Shown here piece after piece: positions 7,285 through 15,306 of a stretch of DNA of 21,748 nucleotides. Both the position numbers and the translations under genes were made by a program. The notes below the pieces were generated by a model. The model was not told the DNA's origin, did not search any database, and worked only from the letters and a program-made list of their open reading frames with translations. The stretch is from Ruminococcus sp. UBA5884 (GTDB lineage Bacteria; Bacillota; Clostridia; Oscillospirales; Ruminococcaceae), in contig DJFA01000054.1 of assembly GCA_002431975.1 (NCBI GenBank), positions 11,252-32,999 of the forward strand. The letters are read 5' to 3'. How positions within the stretch are numbered: the first letter of the stretch is position 1; each line of letters begins with the position of its first letter.

Positions 7285-7578
7285 TTAAATTATTGTAACT
7301 GACTTTATGCCTTTTATGCTGTTAAGGCTGTTTATCATTTTTTCAAAAGGAATATCATCACAGCCGTTCATATCAAGTGCAACGCTGATTTTGTTTTCAC
7401 TGTCATTTTCCTTTGCAACATTATAATAATCCATATTGATTTCTTCATCAATCTTTGCAAAAAGTTCTGAAACTTCATTGATTTTCTCATCTGTTGCGGG
7501 GGATTCGAGTTCAATATATATTACTATATCAGGACAAAGTTCCTGTATATCCAGTTTGAAGTAAACATCGAAATTCAT
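7285..7578 (-). CDS. Unknown 97-aa protein inside the purine operon, possible ferredoxin-like fold
   Basis: I do not recognise this small acidic protein. It has a strong AGGAG site (7586-7590) 7 nt before the ATG, so it is very likely translated. From composition I would predict strand (PDIVIYIEL, 16-24), helix (TDEKINEVSELFAKIDEEI, 29-47), strand (MDYYNVAKE), strand (NKISVALDM, 62-70), helix (PFEKMINSLNSI, 77-88) and strand (IKSVTII, 91-97). That is a beta-alpha-beta-beta-alpha-beta order, as in ACT and PurS-like small domains, and the GIKSVTII ending is ACT-like. It has no membrane segment and no Cys pair. It lies between purM and purN, so a regulatory or partner role for a purine enzyme is plausible but only inferred. 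Confidence 0.75.
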   Translation of the reverse strand: MNFDVYFKLDIQELCPDIVIYIELESPATDEKINEVSELFAKIDEEINMDYYNVAKENDSENKISVALDMNGCDDIPFEKMINSLNSIKGIKSVTII

Positions 7579-7599
7579 AAATTATCTCCTTTTAGTCAG

Positions 7600-7635
7600 T
7601 TCTGCCGCATCGGAAAAATATCCGATACAGCAGAA
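7600..7635 (-). other. Hairpin between purM and the 97-aa gene
   Basis: TTCTGC (7600-7605) pairs with GCAGAA (7630-7635), and ATCGGA (7609-7614) with TCCGAT (7621-7626), with a CGC/ACA internal loop. In the operon direction it lies just before the AGGAG of the 97-aa gene and has no U-tract after it, so it is more likely a processing or stability element than a terminator. Confidence 0.45.
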
Positions 7636-7645
7636 TTATAAACGA

Positions 7646-8680
7646 TTAGCAGATGATTACGCCTTCTTCGCTGTCAACGAGTTCACCGAGAATATATGCT
7701 TCTTCGCCGGCTGCCTTTACAGCTTCAACAGCCTTGTCAGCATCATTTTTATCAACTACAACTGTCATTCCGACACCCATATTGAATGTGTTGAACATAT
7801 CTCTTTCAGGGATTTTTCCGGTTTCAGCGATAAGATTGAAGATAGGAAGAACATCAACTGCATTTCTTTCAATTTTAGCTGAAATGCCGTTCGGAAGTGA
7901 ACGAGGGATATTCTCATAGAATCCGCCGCCTGTAATATGTGAGATTGATTTTACCTTTACTGCGGCAAGGAGTGACTGTACTGCCTTTACATAAATCTTT
8001 GTAGGAGTAAGGAGAGTTTCGCCGAGTGTAGAACCAAGGTCACTGTAATGACGTGCAAGATTTGATTCGTTTACAGTAAATACTTTTCTTACAAGTGAAA
8101 ATCCGTTTGAATGAACACCGCTTGACTTGATGGCAATCATTACATCTCCGGCTTTCTGTTCATCAGGCTTTAAAATTTTATCCTTGTCAACAACGCCTAC
8201 AGCAAAGCCTGCAAGGTCATATTCATCAACTGGATAGAATCCAGGCATTTCAGCAGTTTCTCCGCCTATAAGGGCAGCTCCTGACTGAACACAGCCTTCT
8301 GCAACGCCTGAAACTATTTCAGCAATTTTTTCAGGATAATTCTTTCCTACTGCGATATAGTCAAGGAAAAACAATGGTTTTGCCCCGCAGCATATTACAT
8401 CATTGACACACATTGCAACGCAGTCAATACCTACAGTATTATGCTTATCCATAAGGAAAGCAATTTTAAGCTTTGTTCCGACACCATCTGTTCCTGATAC
8501 AAGAACAGGCTTTGAGATACCTGTTGTATCGAGTTCAAAAAGGCCTCCGAATCCTCCAAGACCTGAAAGAACACCGCTTGTCATAGTCTTTGCAACATGA
8601 GCCTTCATAAGCTCCACTGCTTTATAACCGGCAGTAACGTCAACTCCGGCTTCTTTATAACTTTCAGAATAACTTTTCAT
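7646..8680 (-). CDS. purM: Phosphoribosylformylglycinamidine cyclo-ligase (AIR synthetase)
   Basis: PurM closes the imidazole ring, turning FGAM into AIR with ATP, step 5. The 344-aa length is standard. It starts [20 protein letters not shown], the usual N-terminus. The nucleotide-binding [15 protein letters not shown] and [19 protein letters not shown] blocks follow, then [13 protein letters not shown] and [14 protein letters not shown]. The ATG at 8678-8680 has a GGAGGAT site. It lies 22 nt downstream of purF and upstream of the unknown 97-aa gene. No truncation or missing motif was seen. Confidence 0.98.
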   Translation of the reverse strand: MKSYSESYKEAGVDVTAGYKAVELMKAHVAKTMTSGVLSGLGGFGGLFELDTTGISKPVLVSGTDGVGTKLKIAFLMDKHNTVGIDCVAMCVNDVICCGAKPLFFLDYIAVGKNYPEKIAEIVSGVAEGCVQSGAALIGGETAEMPGFYPVDEYDLAGFAVGVVDKDKILKPDEQKAGDVMIAIKSSGVHSNGFSLVRKVFTVNESNLARHYSDLGSTLGETLLTPTKIYVKAVQSLLAAVKVKSISHITGGGFYENIPRSLPNGISAKIERNAVDVLPIFNLIAETGKIPERDMFNTFNMGVGMTVVVDKNDADKAVEAVKAAGEEAYILGELVDSEEGVIIC

Positions 8681-8702
8681 TTTATCCTCCGGAATAATTT
8701 TT

Positions 8703-10136
8703 TTAATTGATTATTTCGCCTATCTTGAATTCAAATTTATCCTTAGGCATATCTTTAGGCACATCAACAGGATATTCACCGTCAAAACAGGCTGTGCAGA
8801 ACTTGCATGAAGCATCAGCTGCTATGCGTTTTACGCCGTCAAGACTGAGATACCCGAGGCTGTCTGCACCTATATGTTCAGCAATTTCAGGAATTGTCAT
8901 CTTACAGGCAATAAGGTTTTCCTTGCTGTCGATATCAGTTCCGAAATAGCATGGATTTGTAAAAGGCGGACATGAAACCCTCATATGTACTTCCTTTGCA
9001 CCATGTTCTCTGAGGAGAGCTACTATTCTTGCACAGGTAGTGCCTCTTACTATACTGTCATCGACCAGAACGACTCTCTTGCCCTCAACCACTTCTCTTA
9101 CAACATTGAGTTTTATCTTTACTGAATTTGTACGCTGTGACTGATTAGGCTGAATGAATGTTCTGCCGACATATCTGTTTTTTATAAATCCGACTCCGTA
9201 AGGTATACCGGACGCATTTGCAAATCCGAGAGCCGCATCAAGACCGCTGTCCGGAACACCTATAACAACATCTGCATCGGCAGGATGTTCTTCAAAGAGT
9301 ATTTTTCCGGCATTAAGACGGGCTTTATGAACGCTTGCACCTTCTATTACAGAATCAGGTCTTGCAAAATATACATATTCAAATACGCACATTGAGCTTT
9401 TTGCGGTATTGCAGTGCGTAGTTATTGAGCGTATACCGTTTTCATCGATAACAACGAGTTCTCCCGGCAGTATATCACGGATAAATTCCGCATCTATGCT
9501 GTCGATTGCACAGCTTTCAGAAGCAACAACTATTGAGCCGTCCTTGCATCTTCCCATGCAGAGCGGTCTGAAGCCATTAGGGTCTCTTGCAGCGATAAGT
9601 TTTTTAGGTGACATGATAACAAGCGAATACGCACCCTTGAGCATATACATAGTCTGTTCAACAGCTTTTTCTATTGAGGAATGTTTAAGACGCTGTTCAG
9701 TTATGGCATATGAGATTACTTCCGTATCATTTGTATTGTGGAAAATAGCACCTTTAAGTTCATACTGTTCACGGAGTTCCCTTGCATTTACAAGGTTTCC
9801 GTTATGGGCGATACTCATAGGGCCTTTTACATGACGCACAACAAGAGGCTGTGCATTTTCACGGTTTGAGTTTCCTGTTGTGGAGTATCTTACATGACCT
9901 ATAGCAATATTTCCTTTTCCGAGCTTTGAAAGTATCTCCGGATTGAACACCTCCGGAACGAGTCCGAGGTCTTTATGGAATGAAAGCACACCCTTGTCAT
10001 TTACAACAATTCCGCAGCTTTCCTGACCTCTGTGCTGCAATGCATAAAGTGCGATATAGACCTGTGATGCGACATCGGAAGTTTCTTTTGAATAGATTCC
10101 GAAAACTCCGCATTCTTCATGTATACCTTTATTCAT
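8703..10136 (-). CDS. purF: Amidophosphoribosyltransferase, active [4Fe-4S] type
   Basis: PurF commits PRPP to purines, using glutamine to make phosphoribosylamine. The 477-aa protein has an 8-residue propeptide before the N-terminal nucleophile Cys9 (EECGVFGIY). Glutaminase residues are intact: Arg in GHVRYSTTG (83), Asn112-Gly113 in AHNGNLVN, and Asp137 in NTNDTEV. The PRPP loop is [13 protein letters not shown] (355-367). Four Fe-S ligands align with the Bacillus subtilis enzyme: Cys250 (CVFEYVYF), Cys396 (NPCYFG), Cys447 and Cys450 (FCTACF). The protein should thus be processed, oxygen-sensitive and feedback-inhibited by nucleotides, as in that subfamily. A degenerate paralogue is encoded immediately upstream, 10 nt away. 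Confidence 0.97.
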   Translation of the reverse strand: MNKGIHEECGVFGIYSKETSDVASQVYIALYALQHRGQESCGIVVNDKGVLSFHKDLGLVPEVFNPEILSKLGKGNIAIGHVRYSTTGNSNRENAQPLVVRHVKGPMSIAHNGNLVNARELREQYELKGAIFHNTNDTEVISYAITEQRLKHSSIEKAVEQTMYMLKGAYSLVIMSPKKLIAARDPNGFRPLCMGRCKDGSIVVASESCAIDSIDAEFIRDILPGELVVIDENGIRSITTHCNTAKSSMCVFEYVYFARPDSVIEGASVHKARLNAGKILFEEHPADADVVIGVPDSGLDAALGFANASGIPYGVGFIKNRYVGRTFIQPNQSQRTNSVKIKLNVVREVVEGKRVVLVDDSIVRGTTCARIVALLREHGAKEVHMRVSCPPFTNPCYFGTDIDSKENLIACKMTIPEIAEHIGADSLGYLSLDGVKRIAADASCKFCTACFDGEYPVDVPKDMPKDKFEFKIGEIIN

Positions 10137-10146
10137 AAAATCAAAG

Positions 10147-11568
10147 TCATTCCTTTCCGCTCCAGCAGTATGTGCAAAGACTGCATTCAGGTTTTCCGAT
10201 AGCTTTTACAGTTCCTTCAAGCGACTGAAATTCGAGTGATGTAAGTTTAAGACGGCGGCATATTTCATCTCTGAGTTTTTTTCCTCTTTCAGTTGATGAA
10301 TCGCTGTATTCGCTTATAAATTCAACGCCCTTACTGCCTTCATACTCATCAATTATCTGTCTTGCGATAAGTTCAAGTTCAGATTTGCTTGCTGAGAAAT
10401 TGAGATATTTGCAGCCGTACATGATAGGCGGACAGGCTGAACGCATATGAACTTCCTTTGCACCGTTTTCATAGAGAAATTCTACTGTTTCACGCATCTG
10501 AGTACCTCTTACGATACTGTCATCGATAAAGAGGAGTTTTTTTCCTTCTATGAGTTCATGAACCGGAATAAGCTTCATTTTGGCAACACGGTTACGCATT
10601 TCCTGACTCTGAGGCATAAAGCTTCTCGGCCATGTAGGAGTATATTTGATAAACGGTCTTGCAAAAGGAATACCGCTTCTGTTGGCATATCCGATAGCAT
10701 GAGGGACTCCTGAATCAGGGACTCCGCATACATAGTCAACATCAGGAAGATTTCCGTTTTTAATATCAGTTTCAGCCATTATCTCACCGTTTCTGGTACG
10801 CATGGTTTCAACTGTAACGCCTTCATAGACAGCATTCGGATAGCCGTAATATGTCCAGAGAAATGAGCATATTTTCATATTGTCATTGCCCTTGTCAAGA
10901 ATTGTGTAATTATCGGCATCAATGCTTACGATTTCTCCCGAACGGAGTTCATGACAGATATCATATCCGAGTTTCTGGAATGCGAATGATTCAAATGAAA
11001 CGCAGTATCCGTCATCTCTTTTTCCGATTATGACAGGAAGTCTTCCGTCCTTGTCACGTGCAGCAATAATTCTGTTTTTTTCAAGGATAAGGAGTGAAAC
11101 AGTACCCTTTACTTTTTCCTGAACATATTTTATTCCATCAACGAATGAGGATTTCTGGGCAATCAATGCACCGATAAGGTCGCCTGAATTGATTTTTCCG
11201 CTGCTCATGGCTTCAAAGTTGGCACAGCCTCTGTCAAGCAGTTCACTTACCAGTTCCTCTGCATTGTTTATGATTCCAACAGTACATACAGCGTAAAGAC
11301 CAAGTTTGGATCTTACCATGATAGGCTGAGGGTCTGTATCGCTTATACAGCCGATACAGATATTACCCTTCATTTTTTCAACATCTTTTTCAAATTTTGT
11401 ACGGAACGGAGAGTTTTCGATACTGTGAATATTTCTCTGAAAACCGAATTCTTCACAGTAAGCAGTCATACCGCCTCGTCTTGTACCGAGGTGAGAATGA
11501 TAGTCTGTTCCGAAAAACACATCTGCAATGCAGTCATTTCTGGATACTGCACCAAAAAAACCGCCCAT
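10147..11568 (-). CDS. PurF paralogue lacking the glutaminase nucleophile
   Basis: The 473-aa protein is colinear with PurF. The phosphoribosyltransferase half is well kept: VCGVPDSGVPHAIGYA, PRPP loop [13 protein letters not shown] (345-357), and the four Fe-S cysteines Cys234 (ICSFLW), Cys386 (GCKY), Cys465 and Cys468 (SLCTYC). The glutaminase half is degenerate. It starts MGGFFGAVS where active PurF has CGVFGIYS, so the nucleophile is Gly. An in-frame TGA four codons upstream rules out a longer Cys-bearing start. Arg of HVRYSTTG, Asn of HNGN and Asp of NDTEV also appear replaced (GCISDTD, TVGIIN, NSGDL). The start has a GGGAG site inside the purC end, 1 nt before. It may be an ammonia-dependent enzyme or a regulatory partner of PurF. 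Confidence 0.9.
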   Translation of the reverse strand: MGGFFGAVSRNDCIADVFFGTDYHSHLGTRRGGMTAYCEEFGFQRNIHSIENSPFRTKFEKDVEKMKGNICIGCISDTDPQPIMVRSKLGLYAVCTVGIINNAEELVSELLDRGCANFEAMSSGKINSGDLIGALIAQKSSFVDGIKYVQEKVKGTVSLLILEKNRIIAARDKDGRLPVIIGKRDDGYCVSFESFAFQKLGYDICHELRSGEIVSIDADNYTILDKGNDNMKICSFLWTYYGYPNAVYEGVTVETMRTRNGEIMAETDIKNGNLPDVDYVCGVPDSGVPHAIGYANRSGIPFARPFIKYTPTWPRSFMPQSQEMRNRVAKMKLIPVHELIEGKKLLFIDDSIVRGTQMRETVEFLYENGAKEVHMRSACPPIMYGCKYLNFSASKSELELIARQIIDEYEGSKGVEFISEYSDSSTERGKKLRDEICRRLKLTSLEFQSLEGTVKAIGKPECSLCTYCWSGKE

Positions 11569-11569
11569 A

Positions 11570-12289
11570 TTATTCTCCCATCAAACGTTTCATAATTTCC
11601 TGATAAGCTTCTTCAACATTGCCCATATCTCTGCGGAATCTGTCCTTATCGAGTTTTTCATGAGTTGTGCTGTCCCAGAAGCGGCAGGTATCAGGAGAAA
11701 TTTCATCAGCAAGAATAACCTGACCATCAGGAGTTCTTCCGAATTCTATTTTGAAGTCGATGAGGTCGATATTAAGCTTTTTGAAGAAATCAACCATAAA
11801 GTCATTTACCATGAATGCATATTTTGTGATTGTATCAATTTCTTCCTTTGTTGCGAGTCCGAGTCCAAGAGCATAATAGTCATTGATGAACGGGTCACCA
11901 AGGTCATCATTCTTATAGCTGAATTCAAGAGTTGGAGTTTTCAGAGGAGTGCCTTCAGCAATGCCGAGTTTCTTTGAAAAGCTTCCTGCGGCAACATTTC
12001 TTACAATAACTTCAAGAGGAATTATCTCAACTTTTTTAACGATAGTTTCACGGTCATTGATTTCCTTTACAAGATGTGTAGGAACGCCGGCTTTTTCGAG
12101 CAGACCGAACATATAGTTTGTCATTCTGTTATTGATAACGCCCTTGCCTGCGATAGTGCCTTTCTTTTCGCCGTTGAATGCAGTAGCATCATCTTTATAG
12201 TCAACGATTACGAGGTTCGGGTCATTTGTAGCGAAAACTTTTTTAGCTTTTCCTTCATACATCTGTTCAGTTTTTTTGATATTTTCCAT
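11570..12289 (-). CDS. purC: SAICAR synthetase (phosphoribosylaminoimidazole-succinocarboxamide synthase)
   Basis: PurC joins CAIR to aspartate with ATP, giving SAICAR. The 239-aa length is normal. Motifs in order: [12 protein letters not shown], the ATP-binding N-terminal loop; [38 protein letters not shown], the catalytic core; LIDFKIEFG; and [14 protein letters not shown], the carboxylate and metal-binding segment. The start is the ATG at 12287-12289, because GGAGG at 12300-12304 lies 10 nt upstream. A longer frame from a TTG at 12325 overruns this site and adds an unrelated tail. It is followed after 1 nt by the PurF paralogue and preceded by purE. The next enzyme, PurB, is not in the window. 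Confidence 0.97.
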   Translation of the reverse strand: MENIKKTEQMYEGKAKKVFATNDPNLVIVDYKDDATAFNGEKKGTIAGKGVINNRMTNYMFGLLEKAGVPTHLVKEINDRETIVKKVEIIPLEVIVRNVAAGSFSKKLGIAEGTPLKTPTLEFSYKNDDLGDPFINDYYALGLGLATKEEIDTITKYAFMVNDFMVDFFKKLNIDLIDFKIEFGRTPDGQVILADEISPDTCRFWDSTTHEKLDKDRFRRDMGNVEEAYQEIMKRLMGE

Positions 12290-12325
12290 GATAAAAAATC
12301 CTCCAAATAAAAAATTTTGTTGCAA

Positions 12326-12829
12326 TCAAAGCAAATCTTCAAGACGAGCTTTAATATTCTTATCTTTTTCTGTTACAGCAGCAGCCATATTCTTCTTCAT
12401 TTCAATGAATTTTTCAGCAAGCTCTGTATCTGAAACAGCAAGTATCTGAACTGCAAGCAAAGCAGCATTGGCAGCACCGTTTATTGCAACTGTTGCAACC
12501 GGAATACCCTTCGGCATCTGTACAGTAGCAAGCAGAGCGTCCATACCGTCAAGAACAGATGATTCCATAGGTATGCCTATTACAGGGAGTACAGTATTTG
12601 CAGCAATAACGCCTGCAAGATGTGCAGCCATTCCGGCAGCGGCAATTATAACACCAAATCCGTTGTCTGCGGCATTTTCAGCAAATTCAATGGCTTTCTG
12701 AGGAGTACGGTGTGCAGACATTACATGAATTTCATAAGGCACGCCGAAGCTGATTAATTCCTTTACAGCATTTTTAACAACAGGCAGGTCGCTGTCGCTG
12801 CCCATTATAACTGCTACTTTTTTTGACAT
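12326..12829 (-). CDS. purE: 5-(carboxyamino)imidazole ribonucleotide mutase, class I type
   Basis: PurE converts N5-CAIR to CAIR. The 167-aa protein shows GSDSDLPVV (phosphate binding), [10 protein letters not shown] and [14 protein letters not shown], then [14 protein letters not shown] and [19 protein letters not shown] and the GIPVATVAI block match class I enzymes rather than the CO2-using class II, so a PurK should exist elsewhere. The start is the ATG at 12827-12829, with GGAGG at 12839-12843, 9 nt upstream. The longer frame to 12868 would begin inside the leader terminator. It is the first gene of the purine operon; its ribosome binding site touches the U-tract of an upstream intrinsic terminator. 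Confidence 0.97.
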   Translation of the reverse strand: MSKKVAVIMGSDSDLPVVKNAVKELISFGVPYEIHVMSAHRTPQKAIEFAENAADNGFGVIIAAAGMAAHLAGVIAANTVLPVIGIPMESSVLDGMDALLATVQMPKGIPVATVAINGAANAALLAVQILAVSDTELAEKFIEMKKNMAAAVTEKDKNIKARLEDLL

Positions 12830-12843
12830 CTTAGAAAACCTCC

Positions 12844-12882
12844 AAATAAAAATAAAAGACTGCGACAAAAGATACCGCAGCC
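12844..12882 (-). terminator. Intrinsic terminator/attenuator in front of purE
   Basis: Read on the minus strand, GGCTGCG (12882-12876) pairs with CGCAGTC (12864-12858), seven pairs including one G-U, followed by TTTTATTTTTATTT down to 12844. The GGAGG of purE starts at 12843. No promoter fits between terminator and gene, so purE mRNA must read through it. It may also end vanY read-through. Confidence 0.75.
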
Positions 12883-12888
12883 ATTTTT

Positions 12889-12999
12889 TTACAAATAAGA
12901 AATATTTGATTTACGGTGAGAACTATGCATATATACACTATTGCCTGAAATATCAGCAACAACAAATTCATTTTTGTACATATATGATATATACTGCAT
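12889..12999 (-). CDS. Candidate 36-codon leader ORF upstream of purE
   Basis: This is a short frame from ATG (12999-12997) to TAA (12891-12889), beginning MQYISYMYKNEF and ending SNISYL. GAGGG at 13010-13006 lies 6 nt before the ATG, a credible ribosome binding site. It sits between the purE promoter and the attenuator, where a leader peptide would be. It has five Tyr and six Ser but no single-residue run that names a regulating amino acid. The same DNA can fold (12923-13001), so it may be a structured RNA with an accidental frame. Confidence 0.45.
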   Translation of the reverse strand: MQYISYMYKNEFVVADISGNSVYMHSSHRKSNISYL

Positions 13000-13001
13000 A
13001 G
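12923..13001 (-). ncRNA. Possible structured leader element (three-way junction) before purE
   Basis: On the minus-strand RNA, CTATGCA-g-TATATA (13001-12988) pairs with TATATATGCATAG (12935-12923), a 13-bp stem with one bulged G. It encloses a small ACAAA/TTTGT hairpin (12977-12962) and TTGCTGA/TCA-g-GCAA (12959-12941). The closing stem is AU-rich. I see no match to the purine, PRPP/ykkC or other riboswitch cores I know. A regulatory role with the terminator 40 nt downstream is inferred. Confidence 0.35.
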
Positions 13002-13031
13002 CAATCCCTCACAAAATATGATTATAGATAT

Positions 13032-13060
13032 ATTATACAATATTTTATAAATAAATTCAA
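13032..13060 (-). promoter_or_regulatory. Promoter of the purine operon
   Basis: On the minus strand TTGAAT (13060-13055), a 17-nt spacer and a perfect TATAAT (13037-13032) lie about 20 nt after the vanY stop. This predicts a transcription start near 13025 and a leader of about 195 nt before purE. I see no PurR-type CCGAAC/GTTCGG boxes here. Confidence 0.7.
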
Positions 13061-13080
13061 CACTTTTCAAAAAAATTTTT

Positions 13081-14160
13081 TTATGAAACTTCCGTACCGG
13101 TCATTATATCAGGCATTTCTGAAGAAGGAGCTTCAGTAAATGCGGTATTATCTGAGCTGACAGGTTCAGCTGTGGCTGTACCCTTTAAAACAGTTACTAT
13201 AAAACCGTCAATATTGTTGCCTGAAATTGAATACTCACTGTTTTTAGGAACATAGACCTTTGTATCGCCCTCTGTTTCCGCACGGATATAGTAGACCTCA
13301 TAGGCATAGGTATCCGTATTGATTTCAAGATGTTTCTTGTCAAATTCATAATTTTCAAGGAGGTCAATATATTCCTCAAGGCAGAGATTGTTTTCATGCA
13401 TATAGTAAGCATGAGGAATGCCTACATATCTGAAATGGTATGAGCGTGCAAGCACATCTGTAAGATATGCCTTGTCCTCTGTATAACGCTGTACAAGACC
13501 ATATTTGTATGAATTTTCATATATCCATGAAAAAATGCCTGAATTTTCAAGAACAGATATTTTTTTATCATCTGTAACGATTTTAAAATCCACTGCATAG
13601 CCTGTATGATGTTCTGAAGCACCTACATCATCTTTTGAATATCCGGTTGCAAGAGCCTCTGACTGTTTTTCCTCATTTCTGTAGCCTGCGGTTATGGTAA
13701 CATCATGGTTTCCGGTTTCCGCACAGAAATCCCCGAGCATATTTTCAACTGCCTCAACGACTGATTCATAAACTTTGAGTTCAACATAATCGGTTACTCT
13801 GTATGTTCTTTCAGTTCTGTAAGGGAAAGTCACAAGTTCTGATTCGATATCAGGGAATGATGATTTATGTGATTTGCTTACAACAACAAGTTCTCCGATA
13901 GCGATTGCATCATATGACTTGTCAATAGTATTATACTGACTGAAATCTATTGCTGTTATTTCAGGTTCATTATTGCTTTCATCATAAGAACCAGCGGTAG
14001 TAGTTTCAATAAGTGAATATGAATCTGAAAAAGGCTCACTGTTATCCGAATCGCTTATACTTGAAAAATTTCTCCGCAGATAATCCGTTCCTGCAATGGC
14101 GGCGATGATAACAATAAGGGTAATTGAAAGTCTTGAATAACTTATTTTTCTGTTTCCCAT
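13081..14160 (-). CDS. VanY/M15-family D,D-carboxypeptidase-like exported protein
   Basis: Members of this family trim the terminal D-Ala from peptidoglycan stems. The 359-aa protein has a membrane segment (about 11-24) and a Ser/Thr/Asp/Glu-rich linker (32-70), so it should face outside. The peptidase domain contains TAGYRNEEKQ (157-166) and the zinc motif SEHHTGYAVD, giving SxHxxGxAxD with His184 and Asp191, then YHFRYVG with His242. The usual catalytic Glu three residues before that last His (E-x-W-H) is Arg239 here, so activity is uncertain. A C-terminal region (about 278-359) ends in a Thr/Ser/Glu-rich tail. Its own promoter is visible at 14198-14226. No clear terminator separates it from the purE leader. 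Confidence 0.85.
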   Translation of the reverse strand: MGNRKISYSRLSITLIVIIAAIAGTDYLRRNFSSISDSDNSEPFSDSYSLIETTTAGSYDESNNEPEITAIDFSQYNTIDKSYDAIAIGELVVVSKSHKSSFPDIESELVTFPYRTERTYRVTDYVELKVYESVVEAVENMLGDFCAETGNHDVTITAGYRNEEKQSEALATGYSKDDVGASEHHTGYAVDFKIVTDDKKISVLENSGIFSWIYENSYKYGLVQRYTEDKAYLTDVLARSYHFRYVGIPHAYYMHENNLCLEEYIDLLENYEFDKKHLEINTDTYAYEVYYIRAETEGDTKVYVPKNSEYSISGNNIDGFIVTVLKGTATAEPVSSDNTAFTEAPSSEMPDIMTGTEVS

Positions 14161-14197
14161 ATTTTTAACTGCCTCTTATTCTTAAAATATATAATAT

Positions 14198-14226
14198 ATG
14201 ATATAACAAAAAAGCCGAAAAGTCAA
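14198..14226 (-). promoter_or_regulatory. Promoter of the VanY-like gene
   Basis: On the minus strand TTGACT (14226-14221) and TATCAT (14203-14198) are 17 nt apart, about 40 nt before the vanY-like start. An AGAGG ribosome binding site lies at 14172-14176. Confidence 0.55.
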
Positions 14227-14241
14227 CATTATATTTGATTT

Positions 14242-15207
14242 TTAAGAGTAATACCGGCGATTCAGCGAAACTGCGAACTGTTTAAGCATATTTTTATATT
14301 CATTTGCAGCTCTGCCGATATTCCTGTCTTTTTTGGAAATTATGAATATATCACTGCACCATGCATCAGCCTGATAATAGACCGCATTATACATAATATT
14401 TGAAAATTTTATAAACATTTCAGGGATAAGAGCTACTCCCATTCCGGAAAGTACAAAAGAAAAAAGAGTCTGGATATGGTTTGCACACATTGCTATATCC
14501 GGTTTGAATCCGAAATCCTCGCTGAATTTATCAGCTATTTCCTCAACCGTCTTATCATGTTTGAGCACAAGAAATTTTTCCTTTCTGAAAACTGCCATAT
14601 CAACCGGTTTTTCCGGAATTTTTCTTATCATATTGTTTTTTATGTCATCGGCAGATATACGAAAACTTGTAAGAGTACGGTTTATCGGATTATTTTCTGC
14701 AACAGCGATATACAGCCTGTCACTCATAATTTTTTCAGATGAAAAAAGCTCACTGCTGAACTTTCCCTTTGTAACTGCAATATCGATATTTCCTTCAAGA
14801 ATAAGTTTTTTAAGATTTTCGGGTTCTTCCTCTGAAATTCTTATGCTTATATTATTATACTTCCGGTTGAAGGAAGTTATACTCGGAACTAAAAGGCATG
14901 AGGCAAGAAAAGGTGTTGTGCCGATATTTAAAATACCTGATTTAAGTTCTGAAATTTCTGAAATTTCATTTTTTATCATTTCCTCACGCAGACATATTTC
15001 TTTTGCGTGTTTTAAAAAAATGCGTCCTGCCTGAGTTATCTGGAGAGGATTTGTGCTTCTGTCAAAAAGCTGTGCATCAAGCTGAGTTTCAAGCTTTGAA
15101 ATCACCTGACTGAGCGAAGGCTGAGTAATAAAAAGTTTTCTCGCAGCCTTTGAAAAGCTTTTTTCCTCTGCAACGGTCATAACATATCTGATTTGCTGTG
15201 AGTTCAT
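14242..15207 (-). CDS. LysR-family transcriptional regulator
   Basis: This is a 321-aa cytoplasmic DNA-binding protein. Residues 1-60 form the LysR winged helix-turn-helix: QQIRYVMTVAEEKSFSKAAR, LFITQPSLSQVISKLE and FDRSTNPLQITQAGR are textbook blocks. The remainder is a periplasmic-binding-like effector domain (about 90-300) with the usual LNIGTTPFLASCLLVPSI opening. The ligand cannot be deduced. A GGAGGATAT site precedes the ATG. The gene diverges from the zinc-ribbon gene at 15369, with a perfect dyad at 15243-15266 between them, the usual layout for LysR autoregulation and control of a divergent target. Confidence 0.92.
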   Translation of the reverse strand: MNSQQIRYVMTVAEEKSFSKAARKLFITQPSLSQVISKLETQLDAQLFDRSTNPLQITQAGRIFLKHAKEICLREEMIKNEISEISELKSGILNIGTTPFLASCLLVPSITSFNRKYNNISIRISEEEPENLKKLILEGNIDIAVTKGKFSSELFSSEKIMSDRLYIAVAENNPINRTLTSFRISADDIKNNMIRKIPEKPVDMAVFRKEKFLVLKHDKTVEEIADKFSEDFGFKPDIAMCANHIQTLFSFVLSGMGVALIPEMFIKFSNIMYNAVYYQADAWCSDIFIISKKDRNIGRAANEYKNMLKQFAVSLNRRYYS

Positions 15208-15242
15208 ATATCCTCCTTTTTGTCTGACCTTATGATGAATAT

Positions 15243-15266
15243 TTCATATCCTGTATATGATATGAA
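15243..15266. promoter_or_regulatory. Perfect 8-8-8 dyad, candidate LysR operator
   Basis: TTCATATC (15243-15250) and GATATGAA (15259-15266) are exact reverse complements around CTGTATAT. The dyad contains the T-N11-A pattern typical of LysR sites and lies 36 nt upstream of the LysR start. Binding by the adjacent LysR protein is inferred from position. Confidence 0.5.
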
Positions 15267-15306
15267 TTTATTTTGATATATTTTTATCAGGTTTAACATA
15301 TAAAGC

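Noticed and set aside
12923..12999. Purine riboswitch in the purE leader, hinted by ACCGTAAAT near 12910 and a three-way junction
   Set aside because: The conserved core (ATATGG, TCTACC and the matching third helix) is absent, and the CCGTAAA lies outside the closing stem.
12831..13070. 79-codon hydrophobic frame (-) across the purE leader
   Set aside because: It runs through promoter, terminator and ribosome binding site, and has no ribosome binding site of its own; the 36-codon frame is better supported.
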